The notes below the pieces were generated by a model that did not search any database, had not been told where the DNA came from, and saw nothing but the letters and a program-made list of their open reading frames with translations. From NCBI RefSeq assembly GCF_042656585.1, contig NZ_JBHSPG010000009.1: a stretch of 64,000 nt of DNA; one strand, given 5' to 3'. A program made the translations under genes and the position numbers. Positions 52,700 through 62,036 of this stretch are shown here, piece by piece (the first letter of the stretch is position 1; every line of letters starts with the position of its first letter). The stretch comes from Thalassorhabdus alkalitolerans. GTDB lineage: Bacteria > Bacillota > Bacilli > Bacillales > Marinococcaceae.

Positions 52700-54667
52700 T
52701 TATCCCCATACTTTAATATAATTTTTCCCTGCTTTTAAATTACCAATTGGTCCCAATACACTTTTTTCTGCACGTTTTTCTCCTAATAAATCCTTATCCA
52801 CGATTACTTCGCTGCCATCTGGATTTTTAAATTCTGCATCCACAATACGTGCTCTTCCAAGAGTTTTGGTGCATTGAATTTCTCCAAGTATTTTCTCAAA
52901 ATCTTCTGGCAGATCAATATAAAGATATACTGAGTTTCCTTCTTCGCTAATTTTTATTTCTGGATTAAAGTTATCAGCTATAACTCTTTCAGTTTCTCTT
53001 TCAAACGATTCTGCCCCATGATAGTATGCATTACGGTTAATATAAACCGGTTGTTCAACTTTATGGAATCTACGGTGGTCACCGTATCCTTGATTCACAA
53101 TCTCGATATATTCCTCAAGTGAAGTTGTATAACCTTTATAGTGAGCAGTACCAACATATTCATTTGTTATCTCTGAAGGGTTTAATGTTTGCAAACCAGC
53201 TGTTTTCACAGAATCATCGCCAATAAAAATGTTATTGTAGAATCTATCATCTCCACCATACACAGGAGCAAAACCAGCTATCTCCGTGCTATGAGGTACA
53301 TGATACGGTGTTGCACGATCAAGCATTTTCTTCTGAACCATTTTCCCGCGAATTAAATTGTTAATATACGCTCCGCCTTGAGCATGGTTATCTAATGCAT
53401 AGTCTGCAGTAAGAATGTTATTATCAACAATATAAGGACCGCTACTAACTTCAACAAACAAGTCGCGGTTATTTCTGTAATACAGATTTCTGCTTACTCT
53501 TGTACCTTGTGTCTGCCAATCTAGCCATGTTCCTAAAGAGCAGTCATGTATACGGTTGTCGTGAATTTGTACGTCAATTGCTGCGTGTAGCTTAATCCCC
53601 GCAATTTCATGTCCATAAAACTCGCGCTTTAATGCAATATTATAAATGTGGTTATTGTAAATTTCGCTAAATACACAGCCTAGATGACCTACTACACCAT
53701 TTTGACCACAATCATAAATAGTATTGTTTCTAATAATATGGGAACCAATTTTTTCTTTATTCCAACCAATTTGTCTAGCAGAAAAAACTGATTCTAATTG
53801 ATATTGATAGCCTGGCTTATCTTTTCGGATCGTGCTATAGTTATGGCCAGTTGATGCTTCTTTACCAATACTGATTGCACTACATTTTGCGTCGTGGATA
53901 ATATTATCCTCAATAACCCAGCCTTTACTCCAATGAGGTCCGATTAATCCTGGCTGATCCGCTGTTGGCGGAGTCCAAGGAGTTGCTGCCTGAGCCATTT
54001 CAAAACCTCTAACCGTAATGTAACTTACACCAATTTGTGCTGGATAAAAGCAAGCTTTACGCACATTAATCTCTACTAATTCCTCATTAGGATTTGTTCC
54101 GTGGAAATTAGCATAGATGGTTGTATTATTTTCATTTACTTCTGCATACCAAACATATTTTGTTTGCTCTTGATTGTGGACAGGGACAACTGTCTTTGAC
54201 CAATGGTCTAATACTTCTGTTTTCTCTTCTGGATTTATTAACATCTCAAAATTTTCTGCTTCATAAAAGGACATCCCATTTAAATAAACATCTCCAAGGT
54301 GTCTTCCTGGATTATAAACAATCCAGTCTCCAAAAATCTCTTCTTTGTATGGGTTATAATCTCCGAAAAATTCATTTGCTAATACAACTTTCCAGACAGT
54401 TCCTTCTACCTGTTCCCAACCTTGAATTTGCTCGGAACCTTTAATTACAACCTTCTCACCTTCAGCTGCCTGATATGTTATTCTTCTATATTCACTTAAT
54501 CCTGCAAACTTTGGTTTCACCCATTCCCGATATTCTCCTTTGTGGACAATAACAGTATCTCCTGCTTGGGCTACTGAAGCGGCTTTACTGATTGTCAAGA
54601 ATGGATTCTGTTTCGTTCCATCTGCAAAATCTGAACCATTTTTTGCTACATGGTATTCAAAAGCCAT
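52700..54667 (-). CDS. GH120 beta-xylosidase (XylC-like), right-handed beta-helix
   Basis: 655 residues, close to the length of Thermoanaerobacterium XylC (638). Starts with YHVAKNGSDFADGTKQNPF and ends AGKNYIKVWG, as in that family. Body of parallel beta-helix coils (VIEDNIIHDAKCSAISIGKEA; HIIRNNTIYDCGQNGVVGHLG). The catalytic Asp is in G-T-W-L-D-W near 383 and the acid/base Glu in D-L-F-V-E-V-S near 406. No signal peptide: intracellular hydrolysis of xylo-oligosaccharides. Divergent from an AraC regulator. No xylose transporter in the window. Confidence 0.88.
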   Translation of the reverse strand: MAFEYHVAKNGSDFADGTKQNPFLTISKAASVAQAGDTVIVHKGEYREWVKPKFAGLSEYRRITYQAAEGEKVVIKGSEQIQGWEQVEGTVWKVVLANEFFGDYNPYKEEIFGDWIVYNPGRHLGDVYLNGMSFYEAENFEMLINPEEKTEVLDHWSKTVVPVHNQEQTKYVWYAEVNENNTTIYANFHGTNPNEELVEINVRKACFYPAQIGVSYITVRGFEMAQAATPWTPPTADQPGLIGPHWSKGWVIEDNIIHDAKCSAISIGKEASTGHNYSTIRKDKPGYQYQLESVFSARQIGWNKEKIGSHIIRNNTIYDCGQNGVVGHLGCVFSEIYNNHIYNIALKREFYGHEIAGIKLHAAIDVQIHDNRIHDCSLGTWLDWQTQGTRVSRNLYYRNNRDLFVEVSSGPYIVDNNILTADYALDNHAQGGAYINNLIRGKMVQKKMLDRATPYHVPHSTEIAGFAPVYGGDDRFYNNIFIGDDSVKTAGLQTLNPSEITNEYVGTAHYKGYTTSLEEYIEIVNQGYGDHRRFHKVEQPVYINRNAYYHGAESFERETERVIADNFNPEIKISEEGNSVYLYIDLPEDFEKILGEIQCTKTLGRARIVDAEFKNPDGSEVIVDKDLLGEKRAEKSVLGPIGNLKAGKNYIKVWG

Positions 54668-54785
54668 TTTTACTTCCTCCTTCTATATATCATAGATTCA
54701 TTATAGGAGCCAAAATAAGTCTATTTCTATTCAAAATATAGTATAATTTAAGACAATATTAGTTTTTTTTCAGGGGGGATAGCCT

Positions 54786-55541
54786 TTGGTATTTTTTGAA
54801 CACCATGGAGTTGAAGAAAAAGAATCCTTCCACTTTTTTAAACTAGATAACCAAACCTTTCCTCTCCATTTTCACCGAGCCTACGAACTTATCATTGTCA
54901 ATGAAGGAGAGTTACTAGTAAGTATTGGCCAAAAAAACTATACATTGTATAAAAATGATATAGCCTTCATTTTTAATAACCAAATCCATGAACTTAAAGC
55001 TAAGAATCATTCTGACATTTCCATCGTCATCTTTTCACCAGAGTTAATCGGTCGTTTTTTCATGAATTATAAGGGATACGTCCCAGAAGATAATGTTATT
55101 CACTTAAGTAAACCCCCTGATTTTGATGCACTAGATTCCATTTATAGACAGAAAAGTTTCCTGTATGATGTTTGCGGGAGATTGGTAGATAATACTGAAT
55201 TTCTTCCCGTTGAACACTCAACAAAGACGGAAGTACTATATAAAATTCTCCTTTATGTGGATAGAAATTATAGTGAGGATTGCACGCTAAAAGTAATCGC
55301 AAAACAATTACAATACGATTATGCCTACCTATCCAAACTTTTTGTACAAATGACGAATATGAACTTTACTGAATACTTGAATCATTATCGTATTTCACAA
55401 GCCTGTTATCTGTTGAAAAATAGTCAGCAGCCAATTAGCGAGATAGCTATAAACTGCGGTTATAATAACCTCAGGTCATTCAATCGTAACTTCAAAAAGA
55501 TTACCAGCCATTCACCTAGAAAGTTCAGAGAGTTAACCTAG
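54786..55541 (+). CDS. AraC family transcriptional regulator
   Basis: 251 residues from TTG 54786 (GGGGGGATAGCC upstream). N-terminal cupin-like sensor (FPLHFHRAYELIIVNEGELLVSIG) at about 25-100 and two HTH at about 150-250 with YDYAYLSKLFVQMTNMNFTEYLNHYRISQACYLL and ISEIAINCGYNNLRSFNRNFKKITSHSPRKFR. Divergent position to the GH120 gene, 118 bases apart, implies it controls that gene in response to xylo-oligosaccharides (inference). Confidence 0.92.
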   Translation: MVFFEHHGVEEKESFHFFKLDNQTFPLHFHRAYELIIVNEGELLVSIGQKNYTLYKNDIAFIFNNQIHELKAKNHSDISIVIFSPELIGRFFMNYKGYVPEDNVIHLSKPPDFDALDSIYRQKSFLYDVCGRLVDNTEFLPVEHSTKTEVLYKILLYVDRNYSEDCTLKVIAKQLQYDYAYLSKLFVQMTNMNFTEYLNHYRISQACYLLKNSQQPISEIAINCGYNNLRSFNRNFKKITSHSPRKFRELT

Positions 55542-55770
55542 GGAATTGAAGAACTGGAGCGGCGGGAGTTTGGGCATATAAAATAAAGAGACAGGGGAAG
55601 TTTTACATCCTTTTATAGGTAGTTTAGCAATTCAATAAAATATATGTTGCCCATGGATAAACGGGGTTATATTTGCTAATTCAGTTTAAGTTACATTTCA
55701 TAATAAGGATTGTCCAAGTACCTAAAAAAAAAGGTTTTGTGCTGGCATAAAGAGAGATAATAGTAAATAT

Positions 55771-55814
55771 AAAAAGCTGGTCTATCTACTTTGTAGATAA
55801 GACCAGCTTTTTTT
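55771..55814. terminator. Bidirectional terminator
   Basis: AAAAAGCTGGTCTATCTAC / GTAGATAAGACCAGCTTTTTTT; a stem of about 18 bp with T-runs on both strands. It serves the AraC gene (plus) and the lipoprotein gene (minus). The rest of 55542-55862 holds no gene. Confidence 0.92.
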
Positions 55815-55862
55815 GAGGCAGGTATTGTTTTTTCTGTTATCTCATGTGCCAGAGCCAATTAA

Positions 55863-56456
55863 TTAAGGAGTATACGGGTAATGAGAGCCGTGAAGGACAA
55901 TTTTCAGGTCGCCATCATTATTTCTTGTATGAGCGAAATTATATTCTACTTCAACAGGTTCTCCTCCATCAGCTGGTGTAAAATAATACACACCCATACT
56001 TAGAGCTGTATTTCCTTCAATTATAACTCCTTCATTTTCCCACTGTACATCTGTCCAAGGTGCAATAGCAAAACCATCATCCTCTGGATACGCTTCATTT
56101 CCTCCTATGAAATAAGACAACGCTCCTTCAAAGGTGTCGCGGAAACGTTCCTCACTAGCTAAAGTTGGTTTGAAAAGGACATCGCCGGTATCATAACCAT
56201 AGAAACGTTCGATATGCTCAGAAGCAGCGGCTTCATAGTCTTCACCCTCGCTGTATACTTCTCCGATATGAACAATTCCTTCTCCCCAGCTTTCCTGAAA
56301 TTCCAAAACTTCCTCCTCAGTGATCTCCTGTACTACTTCTTCCTCCGCTGATTCACCCTCTACTGGTTCAGTAGAAGAATCTGTTGAACATGCAGCTAAC
56401 ATTGCAGCGAAAGATACTGCTCCCACTACGCTTCCAATTCTTTTTAATTTGATAAT
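55863..56456 (-). CDS. Acidic lipoprotein with non-canonical (ATT) start
   Basis: About 197 residues. GTG 56426 is the first standard start but would cut off the signal-peptide n-region. Upstream in frame the codons read I-I-K-L-K-R-I-G-S-V-V, which completes a lipoprotein signal ending in FAAMLAAC, and GAGGAG (56465-56470) lies 8 bases before ATT 56456. So ATT (or ATC 56453) is the probable start. The mature part has a Glu-rich linker and a SnoaL/NTF2-like body of about 140 residues (HIERFYGYDTGDVLFKPTLAS ... GNTALSMGVYYFTPADGG ... YNFAHTRNNDGDLKIVLHGSH). Confidence 0.7.
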   Translation of the reverse strand: MIKLKRIGSVVGAVSFAAMLAACSTDSSTEPVEGESAEEEVVQEITEEEVLEFQESWGEGIVHIGEVYSEGEDYEAAASEHIERFYGYDTGDVLFKPTLASEERFRDTFEGALSYFIGGNEAYPEDDGFAIAPWTDVQWENEGVIIEGNTALSMGVYYFTPADGGEPVEVEYNFAHTRNNDGDLKIVLHGSHYPYTP

Positions 56457-56731
56457 AATAATAACTCCTCTTCTACATTATGTATCTATTTTTTCCTACA
56501 AATGGGATTATAATTCCTTTATAGTGAATTGTCAATATAATCGTCAGTGCATATAGATACAGGAGAAAGTGGTAAGGATACCGTCTTTACGGATGGTTGG
56601 AAAAGAGTGCTCCGGAATATTTATGCACAAAAAACCCACGTGAGAGGAAGGGCTTTCCTTATAGATAACTAGATGAAGGTTTGATTTTACTAAAATAACC
56701 TATTTACAGACATTATTCCTTTCGAGGTTTT

Positions 56732-57685
56732 TTAAGTATTTCTCTTTCGAGAAGTGAATAGTAACAGCTGGGTAATGAGAGCCAAAATAGGCAGTTCCAA
56801 TAACGGTCCTATTACTAATGTTAAAGCGATTAAGGGTTGATCTGGAAAGGCGGTCATAGCAATTGCTAAAGCAATTGGCGAATTTCTTGCTAGAGTAGTT
56901 AAGCATAAACTTGCTCTGTCGGAGTTTGAAAACCTCATTACCTTTCCAATTCTTTGACCGACAAAGAAATTTACTATGAAAAATAATAGAATAGGAATAA
57001 TAATTTTCCACATTACATCTAAATTATCAAGAAGTAATTGTCCTTGTGAAGCAAACATAGCAACGATTGCAAGGCTTAGAAAAATGATAGGTAACACGCT
57101 GAGAGTGGATATAAGGTTATCCCTTACCTGTTGCCTGTTTCTCAAGAACATCTTTGTTAGAAGAGACAAAATTAGTGGCATGAATAAAACAACCAAGATG
57201 CTTTCAATGAGATAAGAAAGTTCTATAACCCCTGTTGTTCCTCCAAATATAAGAAGATAAACAGGAAGCAAAATGACTTGGAGAATTAAGTTTAGAGGCA
57301 AGATGGCCGTTGATAACGCAACATTTCCTTTTGCCACCCCTGTAAAGATCAAGTACCAGTCAGTGCATGGTGTAACCATAAGCATAATAAATCCAAGAAA
57401 TAATGCTGGGTTATCACCTAAAAATACCATTGCCAGAAGCCATGCCAGGATGGGGGTCCAGACAAAGTTTATAATCACTGAAGTATATGTAAACCTAATG
57501 TCTTTAAAAGCTTTTTTTAATTCTTCCATAGGAATTTGTAAAAAAGTAATATAAAGCATGGCTACTAGTAAAGGAACAATAAAGCTTTCCGCATTAGCTC
57601 TTATTAACTCTGTTTGTCCTATACCTATTCCAATCAATACTGCTAAGAAAATAATAAAAGTATATAGTTTTTCTAATAAGTTCAT
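56732..57685 (-). CDS. ACR3/bile-acid-sodium-symporter family transporter
   Basis: 317 residues, ten helices. The motif MVTPCTDWYLIFTGVAKGNVALST near 105-130 carries the conserved P-C-T of ACR3 arsenite exporters, and ARNSPIALAIAMTAFPDQPLIALTL near 270 the second family motif. Likely efflux of arsenite or a related anion; without other ars genes beside it, the substrate stays open. ATG at 57685 has no strong ribosome site (GGCTGTGATACCC). Confidence 0.82.
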   Translation of the reverse strand: MNLLEKLYTFIIFLAVLIGIGIGQTELIRANAESFIVPLLVAMLYITFLQIPMEELKKAFKDIRFTYTSVIINFVWTPILAWLLAMVFLGDNPALFLGFIMLMVTPCTDWYLIFTGVAKGNVALSTAILPLNLILQVILLPVYLLIFGGTTGVIELSYLIESILVVLFMPLILSLLTKMFLRNRQQVRDNLISTLSVLPIIFLSLAIVAMFASQGQLLLDNLDVMWKIIIPILLFFIVNFFVGQRIGKVMRFSNSDRASLCLTTLARNSPIALAIAMTAFPDQPLIALTLVIGPLLELPILALITQLLLFTSRKRNT

Positions 57686-58079
57686 TGGGTATCACAGCCT
57701 GCTAAAGAATAATTTTTGAATGACGTAATTTTATCATAGTTTAACTGTACACTACGTTTTCCTTATTCTACTAACGGCATGTTTTAGTTTGTAGCAGAAC
57801 TGAAAAAGTTTAATTCGAAGGGACCACTAAACTTTATTAAGTATGGACACAAACTTCCCTTAACTCCCGGAAAAGAATTTTTCACATTCTATTGAAGAAC
57901 AGAGCTTGTTTTATTTATGTGATTGAGAGAAAACTTATTTATGGTGGGAAAGTAACTCTCCTGGAAGCCGGGGAAGCGAGAAATAAAAAGGAAAATACAA
58001 AAATTCCAAATTGATATTCTCATAAGAATACATCGTCTCTTTTTCATTGGTAAATCCTGAGAAGAGAGGTGATGATAAC
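57686..58079. other. Intergenic region, no gene seen
   Basis: About 390 bases between divergent genes; no RNA or long frame recognised. Confidence 0.5.
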
Positions 58080-58601
58080 ATGGCAGTTAACATAATAATT
58101 GGTTTTCTACTTCCTTGGGTGTTTGGTAGTTACCTTTATAACAAAGACAAATACCTGATGGTAACAACCATCCCCTTATGTGTATTGATTGCTTTTGTGA
58201 TCAACACAAAAGGAACTCGGTACTGGCTCTTAAAGCCACGAATTAAAGAAAAACAGTATCGTACGATTTATCCGTTGAACCTTGGTTATTTTCCAGTAGT
58301 GGCCAGTTTCATGATATATTGCGCGCAAAAAAGGGCATGGCCTAGGATGATATGGATCACATTGTTTACACTTTTGTCTGCGACGGCAGAAATAGCTGCT
58401 CTTATGGCAGGGAAACTCCTGTATAAAAACGGCTGGAATATTTATAAAACCCTGCTTACTTATTTTCTTCCCTATTGCTTTGTAGTTATCTATTATGACT
58501 TTGTAAAAATGCTTCGAGTGATTACACAACATTCTCAACAGAAAAAGAAGAATGTTAGAGAGTGTGAGGGAAATACAGGAAGTAAAGGTGCATATGTTTA
58601 A
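58080..58601 (+). CDS. CBO0543-like integral membrane protein
   Basis: 173 residues from ATG 58080 (AGAGAGGTGATGATAAC upstream; the in-frame start 11 codons earlier is weaker). Five hydrophobic helices with G-T-R-Y-W-L-L-K-P-R after helix 2 and a hydrophilic C-terminus. The T-x-Y-W-x-x-K-P pattern resembles the CBO0543 family of sporeformers. Function unknown. Confidence 0.55.
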   Translation: MAVNIIIGFLLPWVFGSYLYNKDKYLMVTTIPLCVLIAFVINTKGTRYWLLKPRIKEKQYRTIYPLNLGYFPVVASFMIYCAQKRAWPRMIWITLFTLLSATAEIAALMAGKLLYKNGWNIYKTLLTYFLPYCFVVIYYDFVKMLRVITQHSQQKKKNVRECEGNTGSKGAYV

Positions 58602-58708
58602 AGCAATAAAAAGTATTAAGGAATATGTCACAAATTTTTCAATGAAACACCTCCCTTTATAGCTGTCTTGTTTATTAGAATAGGACGTAGAGAAATGGGG
58701 GACCAAAA

Positions 58709-59086
58709 ATGAAAAAACTGATTGAACAAGGGACGGAATGGATCCTTTTTTTGCTGCGTATATTGCTTGGGGGATTTATAGCTCTTCATGGAATAATTAA
58801 AGTGACCGATATTTCCCAGGCCAATCAAACCTTTGAAGAAGCAGGCATTCCTGTGTTTTTAGGAAACTTGACCGGAATTATTGAAATTATTGTAGGGGCG
58901 ACTTTAATAGTAGGTCTTTTAGTAAAATCGTCAGCGATCGTTGTAGCTCTTTTGCTTATAATCTCCATTCTGTTAGCGCCGTATCAGGAGGGAATGATCA
59001 GCTATTATGAATTACTGTTGCCGGCTCTGCTTTTAGCTGTTTTATTAAGTGTAAGAGGAAGTAGGAAATTGAATCTGGTTACCTGA
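58709..59086 (+). CDS. DoxX family membrane protein
   Basis: 125 residues, four helices; LLRILLGGFIALHGIIKV near residue 14 and GIPVFLGNLTGIIEIIVGATLIVGLLV near 46 are DoxX hallmarks. Members are linked to quinone or thiol redox processes. ATG after ATGGGGGACCAAA. Confidence 0.85.
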   Translation: MKKLIEQGTEWILFLLRILLGGFIALHGIIKVTDISQANQTFEEAGIPVFLGNLTGIIEIIVGATLIVGLLVKSSAIVVALLLIISILLAPYQEGMISYYELLLPALLLAVLLSVRGSRKLNLVT

Positions 59087-59218
59087 AACGTTTATTTATT
59101 CGAAACGAATAGGAAAAAATAATTAAAAGAATCAGTTATTCAAAATACAGGTTGACATCATTTTGTCTTTTTTATTACACTGCATATGACACATAAGGTA
59201 TTTCCAAAAACAAAATAA

Positions 59219-59380
59219 ACCTCGTTAGGTGAGGCTCCTGTGCTGGAGATATGCTGCTGCCCAAAAACGTCCAAAGACGCCAATGGGTCAACTGGAACGG
59301 TCGACATAAGGCCCTTTCTAATGCAGCTGGATGATAATCCTATGCCGCACAGTGCTAAAGCTCTACGAATGGAGGGTCTG
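59219..59380 (+). promoter_or_regulatory. M-box Mg2+ riboswitch
   Basis: Shows the M-box string in order: CTCGTTAGGTGAGGCTCC, GGAGATATGCTGCTGCCC, GTCCAAAGACGCCAATGGGT, CGACATAAGG, TAATGCAGCTGGATG, CCTATGCC ... AGTGCTAAAGCTCTACGA. In high Mg2+ it folds so that the terminator at 59406-59434 forms, shutting off mgtE. Confidence 0.96.
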
Positions 59381-59405
59381 ATTATGTTGTATCGTGCGCA
59401 CTTAG

Positions 59406-59434
59406 CGTCCTCTTTTTGTGGAGGACGTTTTTTT
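59406..59434 (+). terminator. M-box-controlled terminator
   Basis: CGTCCTC-n8-GAGGACG then seven T. Confidence 0.93.
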
Positions 59435-59457
59435 ATTCTAAAAAAAGGAGGTTAGAA

Positions 59458-59550
59458 ATGAAAGAAAGTGATAGTTTAGAGGCCGAGTCGGGAAGGAACA
59501 ATAAAAATACAAAGTACTTTTTTCATTTCGTTGAGTGGTCAGGGGAGTGA
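59458..59550 (+). CDS. Small upstream ORF (30 aa) before mgtE
   Basis: AAAAAAGGAGGTTAGAA, the best ribosome site of this leader, precedes ATG 59458. The product starts MKESDSLEAESGRNNKNTKY and ends FFHFVEWSGE. It stops 22 bases before the mgtE ATG. A leader peptide that couples to or tunes mgtE translation is possible (as mgtL does in Salmonella, by another mechanism). Could also be a chance frame. Confidence 0.45.
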   Translation: MKESDSLEAESGRNNKNTKYFFHFVEWSGE

Positions 59551-59572
59551 AAAAAGCGTTAGGGGGCATGGC

Positions 59573-60934
59573 ATGAAAAAGCTGGATTCACGTTCTCGTC
59601 AAGAATACGCAGAACATGTGATTGACTTGTTACAAAAAGAAGATGAAGCTCAATTTCGGGATCAATTTTTGGAGCTTCATCCAACAGACCAGTTAAGTAT
59701 CTTTCACACATTAAATCAGACAGAAAGAAAACGGCTATATGCTTATCTACAACCTCAAGAATTTGCGGAAATATTTCAAGGGATGGAGTTTCTTGAACAG
59801 GAATGGGTGAGCCGCGAATTAAATGACAATTATATCGCTGATATGCTAAACGACATGTATTCAGATGATGTTGCCGACTTTCTTGGAGAACTGCCTGAAG
59901 AAAAGCGCTCATCAATCTTAACTGCAATGGATAAGGAAGAAGCAGCTGACGCCAAAGAGCTCCTTTCTTACCCTGAAGAAACCGCTGGAGCTATAATGAC
60001 CAAAGAGTTTCTTGCGGTAAAAGCCGATAATCGAGTGAGCGACGTTATTGAGTTTTTACGAAAGGAAGGGCCAGATGCAGAGACGGTATACTATTTATAT
60101 GTTACCAATCAGGAAGATCAGCTGGTTGGCGTAGTGTCTTTGCGGGACCTTATTGTCTCTCCTACAGAGGAAAAAGTGGAGAATATTATGGGGACAAGGG
60201 TGGTTTCAACGAAAGTCACCACTGACCAGGAGGAAGTAGCATCGCTCATTCAAAGGTACGACTTGCTTGCAGCTCCTGTTGTAACTGACGATGGTGCCCT
60301 GGTTGGTATTGTGACAGTCGATGATGTGATCGACATTATCGAGGAAGAAGTCACAGAAGACATCGGTGAAATCTCCGCCACGAGAGGAGCAACTGACGTT
60401 AACCTCTCTGCTTTTCAAGCAGCAAAAAAAAGGGCACCCTGGATTATTTTGTTGATGTTTTTTGGGATGATTACAGCTGGTGTGATTGATCAGTTTGAAG
60501 GAACGTTAGAAGAGATTGTTATTCTGGCAGCATTTATTCCACTCATTATGGACTCTGCTGGAAACACGGGAACACAGTCACTTGCTGTTGTTGTTCGAAG
60601 CCTTGCTACAGGATCCTTTGAAAAGAAAGGACTATGGCAGACCATCCGAAGAGAATTTTCTACGGGAGTATTAATAGGTTTATCGTGTGCTATTGTCCTT
60701 GTCGGGTTGATTACCATACTGTACGGGAATTTGGTTTTAGCGGGTGTCGTAGCCGTATCCATCTTTTTATCTTTAAGTATTGCTACCGTCACTGGAGCTT
60801 TGTTTCCCCTTATTATTAACAAACTGAAATTAGACCCTGCCATTGCCTCAGGACCTTTTGTTACCACGGTGAACGATATTCTAGGCTTGCTTATTTACTT
60901 TACCATTGCAACTTCTTTACTCATGTATTTGTAA
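59573..60934 (+). CDS. mgtE: Magnesium transporter MgtE
   Basis: 453 residues from ATG 59573 (AGGGGGC upstream), the usual MgtE length. N-domain about 10-130 (superhelix with DMYSDDVADFLGELPEE), two CBS domains about 135-255 that bind Mg2+ and gate the channel (GAIMTKEFLAVK; DDGALVGIVTVDDVIDIIEEE), plug helix, then five transmembrane helices with MDSAGNTGTQS and the pore helix motif near 340. Under M-box control. Confidence 0.97.
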   Translation: MKKLDSRSRQEYAEHVIDLLQKEDEAQFRDQFLELHPTDQLSIFHTLNQTERKRLYAYLQPQEFAEIFQGMEFLEQEWVSRELNDNYIADMLNDMYSDDVADFLGELPEEKRSSILTAMDKEEAADAKELLSYPEETAGAIMTKEFLAVKADNRVSDVIEFLRKEGPDAETVYYLYVTNQEDQLVGVVSLRDLIVSPTEEKVENIMGTRVVSTKVTTDQEEVASLIQRYDLLAAPVVTDDGALVGIVTVDDVIDIIEEEVTEDIGEISATRGATDVNLSAFQAAKKRAPWIILLMFFGMITAGVIDQFEGTLEEIVILAAFIPLIMDSAGNTGTQSLAVVVRSLATGSFEKKGLWQTIRREFSTGVLIGLSCAIVLVGLITILYGNLVLAGVVAVSIFLSLSIATVTGALFPLIINKLKLDPAIASGPFVTTVNDILGLLIYFTIATSLLMYL

Positions 60935-60946
60935 AGCAGAAGGAGC

Positions 60947-60984
60947 GGGACATAGATATGGTGCATGTCTATGTCCCTTTTTTT
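60947..60984 (+). terminator. Rho-independent terminator
   Basis: GGGACATAGA / TCTATGTCCC with 11-base loop, seven T. It follows mgtE and contains the first ATG of the small frame at 60958. Confidence 0.92.
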
Positions 60985-61161
60985 AAAAGGAAAGGGAAGA
61001 TTTTTCTTTTTGATGGTATACTCACCATCACACTGACTACAATTCTAATCATCTGTCTAATAAGTATACTATTTACCCTGATTGTGCTTGCGTTTGTGGT
61101 TTATGTACGGTCGTTACGTAGAAAAAAGGGTAAAAAACCAAGACACAAGATGGAAATATAA
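60958..61161 (+). CDS. Small single-span membrane protein, start uncertain
   Basis: The frame encodes one long hydrophobic helix (LTITLTTILIICLISILFTL and on) and a basic tail (RSLRRKKGKKPRHK), a common small-membrane-protein shape. The only ATG lies inside the mgtE terminator hairpin, so translation from there is doubtful. AAAGGAAAGGG near 60986-60996 followed by ATT could be the true initiation region. Confidence 0.4.
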   Translation: MVHVYVPFFKRKGKIFLFDGILTITLTTILIICLISILFTLIVLAFVVYVRSLRRKKGKKPRHKMEI

Positions 61162-61183
61162 AAATGAGAATGATATTGAAAAC

Positions 61184-61229
61184 GAAAAAACTGACTCAAA
61201 GAAACATCGTTATTGAGTCAGTTTTTTAA
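61184..61229. terminator. Terminator
   Basis: AAAAAACTGACTCAA / TTGAGTCAGTTTTTT, loop about 13 bases. Confidence 0.85.
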
Positions 61230-61467
61230 TGGTTTTTCCTTTTGCAATTCTAATCCTTCAATATGTATTACGTTTTTGATGAAAAGGAAAAAGAAAACGA
61301 AAGTTTGGAGAGAGACTTGAGGACGAACCTGGCTAACATTTTCTTCTCCTGCTTGGATCGAACTTGTTCTCCCTATGACTAACACCGTAAAAATTACATT
61401 GAATGTGGAACTTTAGTTTAAAAATGGGGAAAATGGTAGTGGAAGAATTCATAAAAGGAGCGTGTTT

Positions 61468-61905
61468 ATGATGGTTGGTGTAGAAATTAATATGGTTGTC
61501 AAAGACAGCTTAAAAGCATTGGAGTTATACGAAAGTATATTTGACGTCAAGCGGGTGGAGGTTTCAAACTTCCCTCGTGGTGAAAATGAGGCCGTTTTTA
61601 TCCTATACGACGTTCAATTCCATATGTTAGATGAAAACCCAGAATTCCATTTGATCGCACCCACACCTGACGATCCTAAAACTAGTTGGGTGAATGTGAC
61701 TGTTCCAGACATTAAGGAAACCTATGCAAAGGCGATGGATTTAGGGTGTACAGAGGTGCAGCCCGTGACTGAGGTTTCTGGCTACGGGGTATCGAACGCC
61801 ATATTCATGGACACTTTTGGTTATATTTGGATGCTGCACCAAGTACATAAAGAGGTCAGTCATGAAGAACGTCTACGGCTTTGGGAGGAAAAAAGGGAGA
61901 AGTAA
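61468..61905 (+). CDS. VOC family protein (glyoxalase/PhnB-like)
   Basis: 145 residues from ATG 61468 (AAAGGAG 7 bases before). Two beta-alpha-beta-beta-beta modules: INMVVKDSLKALELYESIFDV and VNVTVPDIKETYAKAMDLGC, ending FMDTFGYIWMLHQV, as in PhnB-type VOC proteins. Metal ligands are not obvious. Function unknown; possibly a resistance or isomerase-like enzyme. Confidence 0.88.
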   Translation: MMVGVEINMVVKDSLKALELYESIFDVKRVEVSNFPRGENEAVFILYDVQFHMLDENPEFHLIAPTPDDPKTSWVNVTVPDIKETYAKAMDLGCTEVQPVTEVSGYGVSNAIFMDTFGYIWMLHQVHKEVSHEERLRLWEEKREK

Positions 61906-61988
61906 CAATGTCTGTACTAGTATAAATGACAAAGCAAAGTGGTTTTCAAATTGTTTTTTGGAAATAGTGGGCAGCGGTAGTTCCAAAA

Positions 61989-62026
61989 GAAAGGGAATCT
62001 ACTAAAGAGGAGGTTCCCTTTCTTTA
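61989..62026. terminator. Bidirectional terminator
   Basis: AAAGGGAA ... TTCCCTTT with T-rich ends, between convergent genes. Confidence 0.75.
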
Positions 62027-62036
62027 CAACTTTTTA

